Notes: a model not told the origin generated them from the sequence alone. A stretch of DNA of 64,000 nt from Streptomyces sp. AJS327 (GCF_013450295.1 NZ_SKBR01000001.1:1182001-1246000); one strand, 5' to 3'. Shown: positions 26,309 through 35,352, counted from the first letter of the stretch. Numbers and translations are program-made.

Positions 26309-27109
26309 ATGAGCGGTGTCATGAAGCGTATGGGAATGATCTTCCGCGCGAAGGCCAACAAGGCCCTGGACCGGGCCGAGGACCCGCGCGAGACGCTCGA
26401 CTACTCCTACCAGAAGCAGCTGGAGCTGCTCCAGAAGGTGCGGCGCGGGGTGGCTGACGTGGCCACCTCCCGCAAGCGGCTGGAACTCCAGCTCGGCCAG
26501 CTGCGCTCGCAGTCCTCCAAGCTGGAGGACCAGGGCAAGAAGGCGCTGGCGCTCGGCCGTGAGGACCTGGCGCGGGAGGCGCTGTCCCGGCGGGCGGCGC
26601 TCCAGCAGCAGGTCTCCGACCTGGAGACGCAGCACCAGACCCTCCAGGGCGAGGAGGAGAAGCTGACGCTCGCGGCCCAGCGCCTCCAGGCCAAGGTCGA
26701 CGCCTTCCGCACCAAGAAGGAGACGATCAAGGCCACCTACACCGCCGCCCAGGCGCAGACCCGGATCGGCGAGGCGGTCAGCGGCATCTCCGAGGAGATG
26801 GGCGACGTCGGCATGGCCGTGCAGCGCGCCGAGGACAAGACGGCGCAGATGCAGGCCCGCTCCGGCGCGATCGACGAACTCCTGGCGTCCGGCGCGCTCA
26901 ACGACCCGACGGGCATGGCGAAGGACGACCTCACCGCCGAGCTGGACCGCATCTCCGGCGGCTCGGACGTCGAGCTGGAGCTGGAGCGGATGAAGGCCGA
27001 GCTGTCAGGCGGCAGCGCGACCGGCGGTCCGCAGGCCATCGAGGGCGGCGCCCAGCAGGAGGAGCAGTCCCCGCAGGCGCAGCAGAGCCCCCGGTTCGAC
27101 AAGCAGTGA
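26309..27109 (+). CDS. pspA: PspA/IM30-family membrane-stress protein
   Basis: A 266-residue, almost wholly coiled-coil PspA. It begins MSGVMKRMGMIFRAKANKAL (amphipathic helix), continues DRAEDPRETLDYSYQKQLEL and long heptads through about residue 225, with a disordered Gln/Ser-rich tail. PspA proteins assemble on the inner membrane face and stabilise it under envelope stress. The ATG at 26309 has GAGG close upstream; an in-frame ATG at 26321 is less likely. pspAA follows 82 bp later. Confidence 0.93.
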   Translation: MSGVMKRMGMIFRAKANKALDRAEDPRETLDYSYQKQLELLQKVRRGVADVATSRKRLELQLGQLRSQSSKLEDQGKKALALGREDLAREALSRRAALQQQVSDLETQHQTLQGEEEKLTLAAQRLQAKVDAFRTKKETIKATYTAAQAQTRIGEAVSGISEEMGDVGMAVQRAEDKTAQMQARSGAIDELLASGALNDPTGMAKDDLTAELDRISGGSDVELELERMKAELSGGSATGGPQAIEGGAQQEEQSPQAQQSPRFDKQ

Positions 27110-27191
27110 TCCGCGTGGTGGCGTGCCCACCGCGCGTCCCGCGACCGCCGCACCCCGTGGGCGCGGTGCACCGTGCCAGAAGGAGAACGAC

Positions 27192-27470
27192 ATGATCGTA
27201 CGGGTCATGGGGGAAGGCCAGGTGAAGCTGGACGACAGCCACTTCACCGAGCTGAACAAGCTGGACGACGAACTGCTCGCGGAGATGGAGGCGGGGGACG
27301 GGGAGGGCTTCCGCCGAACCCTCGCCGCCCTGCTGGAGGCGGTGCACCGCCTTGGCACCCCGCTGCCCGCCGACGCCCTGGAACCCTCCGAGCTGATCCT
27401 GCCCGCCGCCGACGCGTCCCTGGAGGAAGTGCGGGACATGCTGGGTGACGACGGGCTCATCCCGGGCTGA
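27192..27470 (+). CDS. pspAA: PspA-associated protein PspAA
   Basis: A 92-residue protein starting MIVRVMGEGQVKLDDSHFTE, the actinobacterial PspAA domain that nearly always follows pspA. AGAAGGAG lies six bases upstream of the ATG. It is thought to act with PspA in envelope-stress responses; the mechanism is not known. Confidence 0.9.
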   Translation: MIVRVMGEGQVKLDDSHFTELNKLDDELLAEMEAGDGEGFRRTLAALLEAVHRLGTPLPADALEPSELILPAADASLEEVRDMLGDDGLIPG

Positions 27471-27666
27471 CGACCCTGAACACCATCCGCCTCCGGCGGC
27501 CCTCCTCCCGTTCCCCCGCCTGGTCCACCGCCACGGTCACCGCCGTACCCGCCGCCCAGCCCGTATCGGCGGTCTCCGGACCCGCCCCGCCGTCCCGTCG
27601 CGGCCGCCCCGTGTGCCCCCTCGGCGCGGCGGCCGCCGCACCCCGGCCTGGCGCGCCGGAGGCGCG

Positions 27667-29202
27667 GTGAACGCCCCGCCGGAACGCACCGGCCGGACGG
27701 CGGCGGCGCGCGCCTGGCTGGGCGGACACCCCTACGGAGTGGACGGCCTGCTGGCGGTGGTGGCCTTCGCCCTCATCCTGGTCGGCGCCGCCACCGAACC
27801 CCACGGCCCGGACGGCCAGCCCGGCTTCGGTGAGCGTGAGCTGAACGCCCAGACGGTGCTGCTGGCCGCCCTCGCCTGCGGCGTGCTGGTGCTGCGGCGC
27901 CGGGCGCCGCGCCGGGTGCTGGCGGTCACCTGTCTGGTGACGGTCGCGGGTTTCGCGCTCGCCCCCGGCACCGGCGCCGCCTCCGAGCGGGCGCCGATCG
28001 TGCTGGCCGCCGCCGTCGCGCTGTACACCGTCGCGGACCGCACCGACCGCGGAACCAGCTGGCGGTTGGGGGCGGCGACGGTCCTGGTGGTCACCGGCGC
28101 GGGCATGCTGTTCGGCGCCCGTCCCTGGTACGCCCAGGAGAATCTCGGCATATTCGCGTGGACGGGCATGGCCGCGGCGGCGGGCGAGGCCGTCCGCAGC
28201 CGCCGCGCCGCGGTGGACGCCATCCGGGAGCGGGCGGAGCGCGCCGAGCGCACCCGTGAGGAGGAGGCGCGGCGGCGGGTCGCGGAGGAGCGCATGCGCA
28301 TCGCCCGGGAGCTGCACGACGTGGTCGCCCACCACATCGCGCTGGTCAACGTGCAGGCCGGGGTGGCGTCCCACGTTCTGGACCGCCGCCCGGACCAGGC
28401 GAAACAGGCGCTGGCCCACGTACGGGAGGCGAGCCGGCACGCGCTGGCCGAACTCCAGACGACGGTCGGCGTCCTGCGGCAGTCCGGGGAGAGCACCGCG
28501 CCGACCGAGCCCGCCCCGGGCCTCGACGTCCTGGGCGATCTGCTGGAGGGCTTCACCCGGGCCGGGCTCTCGGTGACCCTGGTGGACGACGCGGCGGTCC
28601 GGGAGACGAGCGAGCCGTCCCCCGGGCCGCCGCCGTCCCCCGACCTGCCGGAATCCGCCGGTCCGCCGGAGCCCGAGCCGAGACCGGAGCCCGCCGGGCG
28701 CTCCGGGCGCTCCGGGGGCGCGCGGACCGCCGGACCCGCCACGGCCGTCGACCCCGCCGGGCCGACGGTGCCCACCCCGCGCCGGGGGAGCCCGGAGACC
28801 CTGCCGGAGCCCCCGTCCACCGGGGGCGGCGTCCCGGCCGGGGCGCCCGCCGGAGAGCAACCGCTGCCCTCCGCCGTCGATCTGGCCGCCTACCGGGTCG
28901 TCCAGGAGGCGCTGACCAACGTCTGGAAGCACGCGGGCGGAGGCGCCCACGCCGAGGTGACGATCCTCCGGGACGGCGCCGCCCTGGAGGTGATCGTGGA
29001 GGACGACGGGGCGGGCGCCGCCGACTCCGCGGGGGCCGCCGCCGCCCGCGCCCCGGAGGGCGGACACGGACTGCTCGGGATGCGGGAGCGGGCGACGGCC
29101 CTGGGCGGGGAGTGCGAGACGGGACCGCTCGCCGGTGGCGGCTTCCGGGTCCGCGTACGGTTGCCCCTCGACGGACCGGCGGGGAAGGGGAGACGCGCGT
29201 GA
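27667..29202 (+). CDS. Sensor histidine kinase, NarL/DesK type (HisKA_3)
   Basis: A 511-residue kinase. Residues 25-175 contain about five hydrophobic segments forming a membrane sensor without an obvious extracytoplasmic domain. A coiled linker leads to the HisKA_3 box RIARELHDVVAHHIALVNVQ with phospho-acceptor His217. A Pro/Gly/Ser-rich insertion of about 100 residues separates it from the ATPase domain (LAAYRVVQEALTNVWKHAGG, VEDDGAG, HGLLGMRERATALGG). GTG at 27667 is preceded by GGAGG. The response regulator overlaps its stop by GTGA. The signal is unknown; the location after pspA suggests, but does not show, an envelope link. Confidence 0.92.
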   Translation: MNAPPERTGRTAAARAWLGGHPYGVDGLLAVVAFALILVGAATEPHGPDGQPGFGERELNAQTVLLAALACGVLVLRRRAPRRVLAVTCLVTVAGFALAPGTGAASERAPIVLAAAVALYTVADRTDRGTSWRLGAATVLVVTGAGMLFGARPWYAQENLGIFAWTGMAAAAGEAVRSRRAAVDAIRERAERAERTREEEARRRVAEERMRIARELHDVVAHHIALVNVQAGVASHVLDRRPDQAKQALAHVREASRHALAELQTTVGVLRQSGESTAPTEPAPGLDVLGDLLEGFTRAGLSVTLVDDAAVRETSEPSPGPPPSPDLPESAGPPEPEPRPEPAGRSGRSGGARTAGPATAVDPAGPTVPTPRRGSPETLPEPPSTGGGVPAGAPAGEQPLPSAVDLAAYRVVQEALTNVWKHAGGGAHAEVTILRDGAALEVIVEDDGAGAADSAGAAAARAPEGGHGLLGMRERATALGGECETGPLAGGGFRVRVRLPLDGPAGKGRRA

Positions 29203-29879
29203 CGACCCGGGTGGTGCTCGCCGACGACCAGGCGCTGCTGCGCAGCGCCTTCACCGTGCTCGTCGACTCCGAGCCGGACATGCGGGTGGTGGGGGAGGCG
29301 TCGGACGGCGCGGAGGCGGTGGCGCTGGTGCGCGAGCGCGGCGCGGACGTGGTGCTGATGGACATCCGGATGCCCGGCACCGACGGACTGACCGCCACCC
29401 GCGAGATCAGCGCCGACCCGGCCCTCGCCGGGGTGCGGGTGGTCATCCTCACCACCTTCGAGGTCGACGAGTACGTCGTCGACGCGCTGCGCGCGGGCGC
29501 CGCGGGCTTCCTCGGCAAGGGCGCGGAGCCGGACGAGCTGCTGGCCGCGATCCGCACCGCCGCCCGCGGGGAGGCGCTGCTCTCGCCCGCCGCGACCAGG
29601 GGCCTCATCTCGACCTTCCTGGCGCGCGGCGGCGGCGACCCGGCGGACGGCCCGTTCCGCGAGGTGCCGGGGCTGAGCACGCTGACCGGGCGCGAGCGTG
29701 AGGTGCTGGTCCTGGTCGCGGGCGGGCTCTCCAACGACGAGATCGCCGTCCGCCTCGCGGTCAGCCCGCTCACCATCAAGACCCATGTCAACCGCACCAT
29801 GGGCAAGTTGGGGGCGCGCGACCGCGCGCAACTGGTGGTGGCCGCCTACGAGAGCGGTCTGGTGCGCCCCGGCGGATAG
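29199..29879 (+). CDS. NarL/FixJ-family response regulator
   Basis: A 226-residue regulator with receiver domain (phospho-acceptor Asp55 in VVLMDIRMPG, acidic pair DD at 9-10, Lys in FLGKGAEPDE) and a C-terminal LuxR-type helix-turn-helix (LTGREREVLVLVAGGLSNDE then LTIKTHVNRTMGKLGARDRA). The GTG overlaps the kinase stop by 4 bp, so the two are translated together. GGGGAAGGGGAG gives a ribosome site. Confidence 0.94.
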   Translation: MTTRVVLADDQALLRSAFTVLVDSEPDMRVVGEASDGAEAVALVRERGADVVLMDIRMPGTDGLTATREISADPALAGVRVVILTTFEVDEYVVDALRAGAAGFLGKGAEPDELLAAIRTAARGEALLSPAATRGLISTFLARGGGDPADGPFREVPGLSTLTGREREVLVLVAGGLSNDEIAVRLAVSPLTIKTHVNRTMGKLGARDRAQLVVAAYESGLVRPGG

Positions 29880-30069
29880 CGCCCGCCGCCCGGACCGTGG
29901 CGGAGCCCCCGAAGGCTCTCCCGGGGCCTTGCCCAGGGGCTCCTCCCCGGTTGGCCGCCCGCCGCGCCCGCGTGTCCGCCTCGGGTATACGGTGAGCGCC
30001 TTCCCGCGACGTCGCCGGGCCGGTCCCGGATGTCCCGGCGTCCTCGACCGACTCCCCGAGGGGGCACCC

Positions 30070-30648
30070 GTGCGCCGGCTCACGTACTTCGTCGCGACGA
30101 CTCTGGACGGCTTCATCGCCTCGCCCGACTCGGACCACTCCATGTTCCTGGAGGGGGAGGATCACGGCGCCTGGGCGCTCTCGCGGATGCCGGAGACCGT
30201 CCCCACGGCCTACCGGCGGCTCGTGCCCGGCCTCGCGGAGCGCGAGAACGTCCGCTTCGACACCGTGCTGATGGGGCGCGGCACCTACGAGCGCGGACTG
30301 CGCGACGGCGCCGCCAGCCCCTACGCGCACCTGCGGCAGTACGTCCTGTCCCGGAGCCTGGAGAAGGCGGCGGACCCCGCCGTGGAGGTCGTCTCCCGGG
30401 ACGCCGTGGACTTCGTCCGCGAGCTGAAGCGGGAGGACGGGATGGAGATCTGGCTCTGCGGCGGCGGAAAGCTCGCGGGCGCGCTCCGCGAGGAGATCGA
30501 CGAACTCGTGCTGAAGGTCAACCCGGTCGCGATCGGCTCGGGCGTTCCGCTGTTCGACGCGGAGTACTCCGCGTGGCCCTTCACCACCATCGGGGGCCGG
30601 GTCTACGACAGCGGTGTCGCCGTCATGTCCTACGCGCGGCTCGACTGA
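30070..30648 (+). CDS. RibD C-terminal/dihydrofolate-reductase-like protein
   Basis: A 192-residue DHFR-fold protein: RRLTYFVATTLDGFIASPDS at the start, DTVLMGRGTYERGL for NADPH contacts, and EIWLCGGGKLAGAL and LVLKVNPVAIGSGVPLF at the back. Members of this family (YwjB/YyaP-like) are reductases of unknown substrate. GTG at 30070 follows GAGGGGGCACCC. Confidence 0.87.
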   Translation: MRRLTYFVATTLDGFIASPDSDHSMFLEGEDHGAWALSRMPETVPTAYRRLVPGLAERENVRFDTVLMGRGTYERGLRDGAASPYAHLRQYVLSRSLEKAADPAVEVVSRDAVDFVRELKREDGMEIWLCGGGKLAGALREEIDELVLKVNPVAIGSGVPLFDAEYSAWPFTTIGGRVYDSGVAVMSYARLD

Positions 30649-30721
30649 CCCACCCGGCGAGATCACCCGAACCGGCCCCGTGCGCGGGCCGGTTCACCGG
30701 CCGGGGCACCGGCGCCGGTGC

Positions 30722-31681
30722 TCAGAGGAAGGCGCCCGAGGGGATGTACGGAGCCGGGGCGCGCATCCCCCGCACCCCGACGAAGCCGTCCGGCGCGAGG
30801 GTGAGCCCGGCGGCGAAGCCCACGTCGAGCGCCCACTGCTGCTCCGCCGTCAGCCGCCCCACCGTCACCTCGGTTCCCTCCGGCAGCCGCAGCAGCGCCG
30901 AGCTGAGGACCCGGGTCGCCACCCTGCGGGAGGTCGCGGCGAGCAGCTCGACCATGGCGCGGTCCCCGTCCTCCCGGACGTAGCAGTAGCCGCTGCCCGC
31001 CAGATCGTCCGCGACGACCAGCCGGAAGTGGCGGAGCAGCAACTCGTGGTCGGGGCCGTGCGCGCCGCCGCGCAGCCGCCGGTCGACCGAGTCCAGCAGG
31101 TCCCGGTGCGAGGAGTTGCCCTCGACCGCCGGGCCACCGTCCGCCGGAAGCTCCGGGCTGCCGAGCCGGGCCCGGTCGAGAGGGCCCTGGAGCCGCATCG
31201 CCGGGTGCAGGTCGAAGCCGTAGCGCCGGTAGACGCGGGTCGCGGCCGGATGTGTGGAGACGCATATCAGCCCGCGCAGCGTGCCGCGCCCGTGGTGCAC
31301 CGCGTGCCGCAGCAGCGCCCCACCGATCCCGTCGCCCTGGGCCCCGGGGACGACGGCGAGCAGCGCCAGCCCCCACGTCCCCTCCCGGACCAGCGCCTGC
31401 GCGGCCCCCACCACCCGCCGCGCCGGCTCGGCGCCCGGCGGCTGCCCCTCGCCCGCCGCGCCGCCGTCCGGTGTGGCGGCGAGCGCCGGGCCGTCGGCCT
31501 CGGCGATCCAGCTGCCGCCCGGGTCGGTGACGATCAGGTGCCGGACCGTCTGGTCGAGCCGGGCGATCCGGGCGGCGTCGGGCGCTCCGCCCGGCGCCCC
31601 GGGATCGGTGAACGAGTTGAGGATGAGGGACCGTACGGCGGCGATGTCGCCCGGAGTGTCCTGGACCGGCCGGATCAGCAC
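30722..31681 (-). CDS. GNAT-family N-acetyltransferase, long form
   Basis: A protein of about 319 residues. The N-terminal GNAT domain begins VLIRPVQDTPGDIAAVRSLI and has motif A in LALLAVVPGAQGDGIGGALL (QGDGIG) and motif B in HPAATRVYRRYGFDLHPAM. The C-terminal half (DRRLRGGAHGPDHELLLRHF to the end) looks like a second, degenerate GNAT-type domain. The acceptor is unknown. GTG at 31681 is chosen from where family similarity begins; there is no clear ribosome site and an open frame continues 34 codons upstream in unusual sequence. Confidence 0.8.
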   Translation of the reverse strand: MLIRPVQDTPGDIAAVRSLILNSFTDPGAPGGAPDAARIARLDQTVRHLIVTDPGGSWIAEADGPALAATPDGGAAGEGQPPGAEPARRVVGAAQALVREGTWGLALLAVVPGAQGDGIGGALLRHAVHHGRGTLRGLICVSTHPAATRVYRRYGFDLHPAMRLQGPLDRARLGSPELPADGGPAVEGNSSHRDLLDSVDRRLRGGAHGPDHELLLRHFRLVVADDLAGSGYCYVREDGDRAMVELLAATSRRVATRVLSSALLRLPEGTEVTVGRLTAEQQWALDVGFAAGLTLAPDGFVGVRGMRAPAPYIPSGAFL

Positions 31682-31957
31682 CGGCGCAGTGTACGTCCGG
31701 TCGCGCGCTCCCGACCCCGCCCGGAACGGCCAGCCCGGCGGCCGCAACGCCGCCGGGCGCGGGGCGGCCCGCTCTCCGGGCACCCGCCGGGCGTCGGCGT
31801 CCGGCCGGAGCTTCGCGGTCGGTGCGGGACAACGGGCCGTATGCCGTACACCTCACCCCGGGCGAACGTACCGGCCCGTCGCGGATCGCGATGCTCAAGA
31901 CAGTGGCCCCACCTCGGGGGAACGGCGTCTCTCCCGTGGTGGAGTCATCGGCTGCTT

Positions 31958-31980
31958 GACTCTCCCCCGAAGGGAGAGTC
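31958..31980 (+). promoter_or_regulatory. MerR-type inverted repeat and promoter
   Basis: Perfect 9-bp arms GACTCTCCC/GGGAGAGTC around CCGAA, starting inside TTGACT (31956-31961), which reads as a -35 box. MerR-family proteins bind such dyads placed between -35 and -10 elements about 19-20 bp apart. A weak -10 (GAGGGT, 31981-31986) at 19-bp spacing would put the transcript start at about 31993, next to the start codons at 31985/31994. The same GGGAGAG could instead serve as a ribosome site held in a hairpin. The 303-bp gap 31682-31984 shows nothing else. Confidence 0.6.
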
Positions 31981-31984
31981 GAGG

Positions 31985-33574
31985 GTGGACCACATGCGCG
32001 AGGACAACACGTCGCGGCCCACGTGGGGCATCGGGGCCGTGGCGCGGCAGACCGGACTGTCGGTGAAAGTGGTCAGGCACTGGTCGGACGCGGGCGTCGT
32101 GGCACCGATCAGCCGGACCGCGGGCGGCTACCGCCGCTACGACACCGCTGGCGTGGCCCGGCTGCGGCTGGCTCGCACGCTGCGGGACCTGGGGATGGGG
32201 CTCGGTGACATCCGGGCCGCCCTGGATCGCGGGGACGGGCTCTCGGAGGTGGCGGCCGCACACGTCGAGGCTCTGGAGACGCGGATCCGCCGCCTGCGGA
32301 CCCACCAGGCCGTCCTGCGCACCGTCACACGTCGTACCACCCACGAAGGACTCGCTCTGATGACCCGCACCGCCCACATGTCCCCCGACGAACGTCGCGA
32401 TCTGGTCCACGACTTCCTCACCACCACGCTCGGCGACCTGGACGTGCCGCACTTCCGCGAGGGGCTCCTCGCGGCCGGCTCCGATCTTCCGGAGGACCCC
32501 ACCGACGAGCAGATCGAAGCGTGGCTGGAACTGGGCGAGTTGGTCGCCGACGGGGAGCTGGGTCCCGCCATGCGGCGCCTGGCGGAGTACGCCGCCCGGC
32601 AGGGGCGGGAAGCGCGGGACTCCGCGACGGCGGAGGAGATGCGCGCCCTCACCGGTATCTGGACCGCGCGGGTCCGGGAGGCGATGGGGGCTGGCACCGC
32701 GGCGGACTCCCCGGCCGCCGACCAGGTCGTCGCCGACGTCATCGCCGCCTGGCTGCCCAGCGGCGCGAACACCGCCCCCGACGTGGCCTCCGACGGCCCC
32801 GAGGCCCGCGCACTCCTGCACGAGCAGCTCACCAGCGCGGCCGAGCCCGCCGTCGAGCGCTTCTGGCAACTGCTGTGCGTCCTCGGCGGCCGCCCCGTGC
32901 CCCCTGGGATCGCCGAGGAAGGTCAGTGGCTCGCTACCGCGTTGCGTGCCAACCCCGTGCCCGGCGCGCGCGACGCCCGACTCCAGGCCCTCTACACCGC
33001 CGGTACCGACCCCTGGCCGGACGGTGTCCTGAACGCGTTCACGCGCGTCCAGGACACCGTCGGCGACCTGGTGCGGGCGACGGCGCCGGACCAGTTCGGC
33101 CTGCCGACTCCCTGCGAGGACTGGACCCTGCGGAATCTGCTGGACCACCTGGTGTGGGAGAACATCGTCTGGGGCGGCCTGGCCCAGGGCACGCCGCCCA
33201 CCACCGCGCACACCGAGGACCACCTCGGTGACGACCACGTCACCGCCTTCGAGACCGCCGCCTCCCAGGCTCGCGATGCCTTCCGGCAGCCGGGCCTGCT
33301 GGACCGCTCCTTCGGCCCCGCCCCCGGTCGCCGCGTGGTCGAACAACTCCTCGTCGAGCTGCTCGTGCACGGCTGGGACCTCGCGGCCACGCTCGGCCAC
33401 GACCGCGATCTGGAACCCGATATCGCGCGTGCGGCCCTGCCGGTCGTTCGCGAGATCTACGGTGACCTGCCCCGCACCGCCGGTGGATCCTTCGTCGCCG
33501 CGCGGCCCGCCCCCGAGCACGCCCCGGCCCTTGACAACGTAGCCGCGTTCCTCGGCCGCCGCGTCCCGCACTGA
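31985..33574 (+). CDS. Fusion: MerR transcriptional regulator + TIGR03086 mycothiol-isomerase-fold domain
   Basis: A 529-residue protein (520-529 depending on start). Residues 10-80 are a MerR winged helix: WGIGAVARQTGLSVKVVRHW then AGGYRRYDTAGVARLRLART. The middle (about 85-330) is an all-helical region starting THEGLALMTRTAHMSPDERR, with no named domain I recognise. The C-terminal 190 residues match TIGR03086/maleylpyruvate-isomerase proteins: PTPCEDWTLRNLLDHLVWEN and ELLVHGWDLAATLGHD hold the His ligands of the metal site. DinB-like enzymes of this class use mycothiol as cofactor. A one-component sensor in which the C-terminal domain binds a metal, thiol or electrophile is plausible but unproven. 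GTG 31985 or ATG 31994 could be the start. Confidence 0.87.
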   Translation: MDHMREDNTSRPTWGIGAVARQTGLSVKVVRHWSDAGVVAPISRTAGGYRRYDTAGVARLRLARTLRDLGMGLGDIRAALDRGDGLSEVAAAHVEALETRIRRLRTHQAVLRTVTRRTTHEGLALMTRTAHMSPDERRDLVHDFLTTTLGDLDVPHFREGLLAAGSDLPEDPTDEQIEAWLELGELVADGELGPAMRRLAEYAARQGREARDSATAEEMRALTGIWTARVREAMGAGTAADSPAADQVVADVIAAWLPSGANTAPDVASDGPEARALLHEQLTSAAEPAVERFWQLLCVLGGRPVPPGIAEEGQWLATALRANPVPGARDARLQALYTAGTDPWPDGVLNAFTRVQDTVGDLVRATAPDQFGLPTPCEDWTLRNLLDHLVWENIVWGGLAQGTPPTTAHTEDHLGDDHVTAFETAASQARDAFRQPGLLDRSFGPAPGRRVVEQLLVELLVHGWDLAATLGHDRDLEPDIARAALPVVREIYGDLPRTAGGSFVAARPAPEHAPALDNVAAFLGRRVPH

Positions 33575-33578
33575 CCGG

Positions 33579-33620
33579 CGCCCCCACTCCCCGTGGGGCA
33601 CACCGGGGGTCACGGGGGCG
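33579..33620. terminator. Bidirectional hairpin terminator
   Basis: Arms CGCCCCC (33579-33585) and GGGGGCG (33614-33620) in the short gap between the convergent MerR-fusion and nadA genes, with a secondary CCCCAC/GTGGGG hairpin inside. Confidence 0.5.
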
Positions 33621-33678
33621 TCCGCCCCGGCCGCCGTGCGGACCGCCGGGGCCCAGCGGGTTCAGCGGCTCAGCGGGT

Positions 33679-34923
33679 TCAGGGGAGGGCGAGCATCCGC
33701 TCCAGCGCCCGCTGGGCGTGGTACTCCGTCTCGGCGTCCACCGAGATCTGGTTGACGACGGTCCCCTCCACCAGCGACTCCAGCGCCCAGACCAGGTGGG
33801 GTAGGTCGATGCGGTTCATGGTGGAGCAGAAGCAGACGGTCCGGTCGAGGAAGACGACCTCCTTGCCCTCCGCCGCGTACCGCCGGGCGAGCCGCCGCAC
33901 CAGGTTCAGCTCGGTGCCGATCGCCCAGGACGATCCGGGGGGCGCCTCCTCCAGGGTCCGGATGATGTACTCGGTGGAGCCGACCCGGTCCGCGGCGGCC
34001 ACCACCTCCGCCCGGCACTCCGGGTGGACGAGCACGTTGACCCCGGGTATGCGGGCGCGGACGTCCTCGACCGACTCCAGCGAGAACCGGCCGTGCACCG
34101 AGCAGTGGCCGCGCCAGAGGATCATCCGCGCGTCCCGGAGCTGCTGGGCGGTGAGCCCGCCGTTCGGCCGGTGCGGGCTGTAGACGACGCAGTCCTCGGG
34201 GGACATCCCGAGCTCCCGCAGCGCGGTGTTCCGGCCGAGGTGCTGGTCGGGCAGGAAGAGCACCTTGCCCTCGCCCGCGGGCCGCTCCCCGAACGCCCAC
34301 TCCAGCGCCCGCCGGGCGTTGGAGGACGTGCAGACGGTGCCGCCGTGCCGGCCGGTGAAGGACTTGATGTCGGCGGAGGAGTTCATGTACGAGACCGGCA
34401 CGGTGACGTCCGCCACTCCGGCCTCCTCCAGCACCTCCCAGCACTCGGCGACCTGCTCCGCCGTCGCCATGTCCGCCATCGAGCACCCGGCGGCGAGGTC
34501 CGGGAGGATCACCCGCTGGTCCGGGCCGGTCAGGATGTCCGCCGACTCCGCCATGAAGTGCACGCCGCAGAAGACGATGTACTCGGCCTCGGGCCGCGCC
34601 GCCGCGTCCCGCGCGAGCTTGAAGGAGTCGCCGGTGACGTCGGCGAACTCGATGACCTCGTCGCGCTGGTAGTGGTGGCCCAGGACGAACACCCGCTCGC
34701 CCAGCCGCTCCTTGGCCGCCCGGGCGCGCTCCACCAGGTCGGGGTCGGAGGCGGCCGGGAGGTCGCCGGGGCACTCCACCCCGCGTTCGCTGTGCGGGTC
34801 GGACTCCCGGCCGAGCAGCAGCAGCGTGAGGGCGGTGCCGGGTTCAGCGGGCGCCGACGACGCGGCGGACGCGGCCGGCGTGGACGGTGTGGGCTGGGCG
34901 TCGACTGGCTGGGCGGTGTTCAC
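33679..34923 (-). CDS. nadA: Quinolinate synthase, [4Fe-4S] enzyme
   Basis: A 414-residue NadA, which condenses iminoaspartate with dihydroxyacetone phosphate to quinolinate in NAD synthesis. Motifs: VFVLGHHYQRDEVIEFADVT, VFCGVHFMAESADIL, HPECRAEV and the C-terminal CFCSTMNRIDLPHLVWAL. The Cys in FCGVHF, PECRAE and CFCSTM are the candidates for the three iron ligands. Residues 1-40 are a Pro/Ser/Ala-rich extension. GTG at 34923 follows AAGGGTGGG. No nadB/nadC follows in the window; the Fe-S protein gene erpA is divergent. Confidence 0.95.
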   Translation of the reverse strand: MNTAQPVDAQPTPSTPAASAASSAPAEPGTALTLLLLGRESDPHSERGVECPGDLPAASDPDLVERARAAKERLGERVFVLGHHYQRDEVIEFADVTGDSFKLARDAAARPEAEYIVFCGVHFMAESADILTGPDQRVILPDLAAGCSMADMATAEQVAECWEVLEEAGVADVTVPVSYMNSSADIKSFTGRHGGTVCTSSNARRALEWAFGERPAGEGKVLFLPDQHLGRNTALRELGMSPEDCVVYSPHRPNGGLTAQQLRDARMILWRGHCSVHGRFSLESVEDVRARIPGVNVLVHPECRAEVVAAADRVGSTEYIIRTLEEAPPGSSWAIGTELNLVRRLARRYAAEGKEVVFLDRTVCFCSTMNRIDLPHLVWALESLVEGTVVNQISVDAETEYHAQRALERMLALP

Positions 34924-34959
34924 GGCACCCACCCTTTCTGTTGAGCCCCACACAAGGGC

Positions 34960-34988
34960 TTATCGTCTAATTGACGTTATCTATCATA
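34960..34988 (-). promoter_or_regulatory. nadA promoter -10 and overlapping dyad
   Basis: On the minus strand TATGAT (34983-34988) is a good -10, placing the start near 34976 and a leader of about 50 nt before nadA. At 34960-34980 lies an imperfect dyad, TTATCGTC/GACGTTAT around TAATT, with 6 of 8 arm positions matching. It sits exactly on the expected transcription start, where a repressor of NAD synthesis would act. The AT-richness is marked for this genome. Confidence 0.5.
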
Positions 34989-35352
34989 GCTCCTTTGCGT
35001 CATGGTGACGATACCCAGCGGCCCCATAGCGTCGAAGTGACGCGTTCCCAGCCCTCGGGGCCGTGTGCGAGCATGAACGGAGGCCGAGGGCGTGCCCGGG
35101 CCCGATGAACCGGCGCCCGCCCCGGGAGCCGGGACCCGTCGGAACCCAGGTCCACCAGCACCACGGGGTCAGGCCGCGCCGACAACCGCATACCGCAGAG
35201 CGACACCGAGAACGCCAGCCAACTGGACACGACCGCACCGGCCGCATCTGGGCCCGACGCATCGAGAGCGTCGCGCTCCTCCGGAATGAACACCGGGTGG
35301 CACCGGTTGCAGTTGACGGCAGACCAGTCCGTACAACCCGGGAGAGAAGCAG
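34989..35352. other. nadA-erpA divergent intergenic region
   Basis: About 365 bp without a gene. The erpA promoter must lie here. I saw no dyad or hexamers that I would defend, apart from the nadA elements at the left end. Confidence 0.4.

Noticed and set aside
30614..31984. Upstream in-frame extension of the MerR fusion
   Set aside because: It runs antisense through the GNAT gene, is Arg/Pro-rich, and has no MerR-like sequence; the dyad and ribosome site place the start at 31985/31994.
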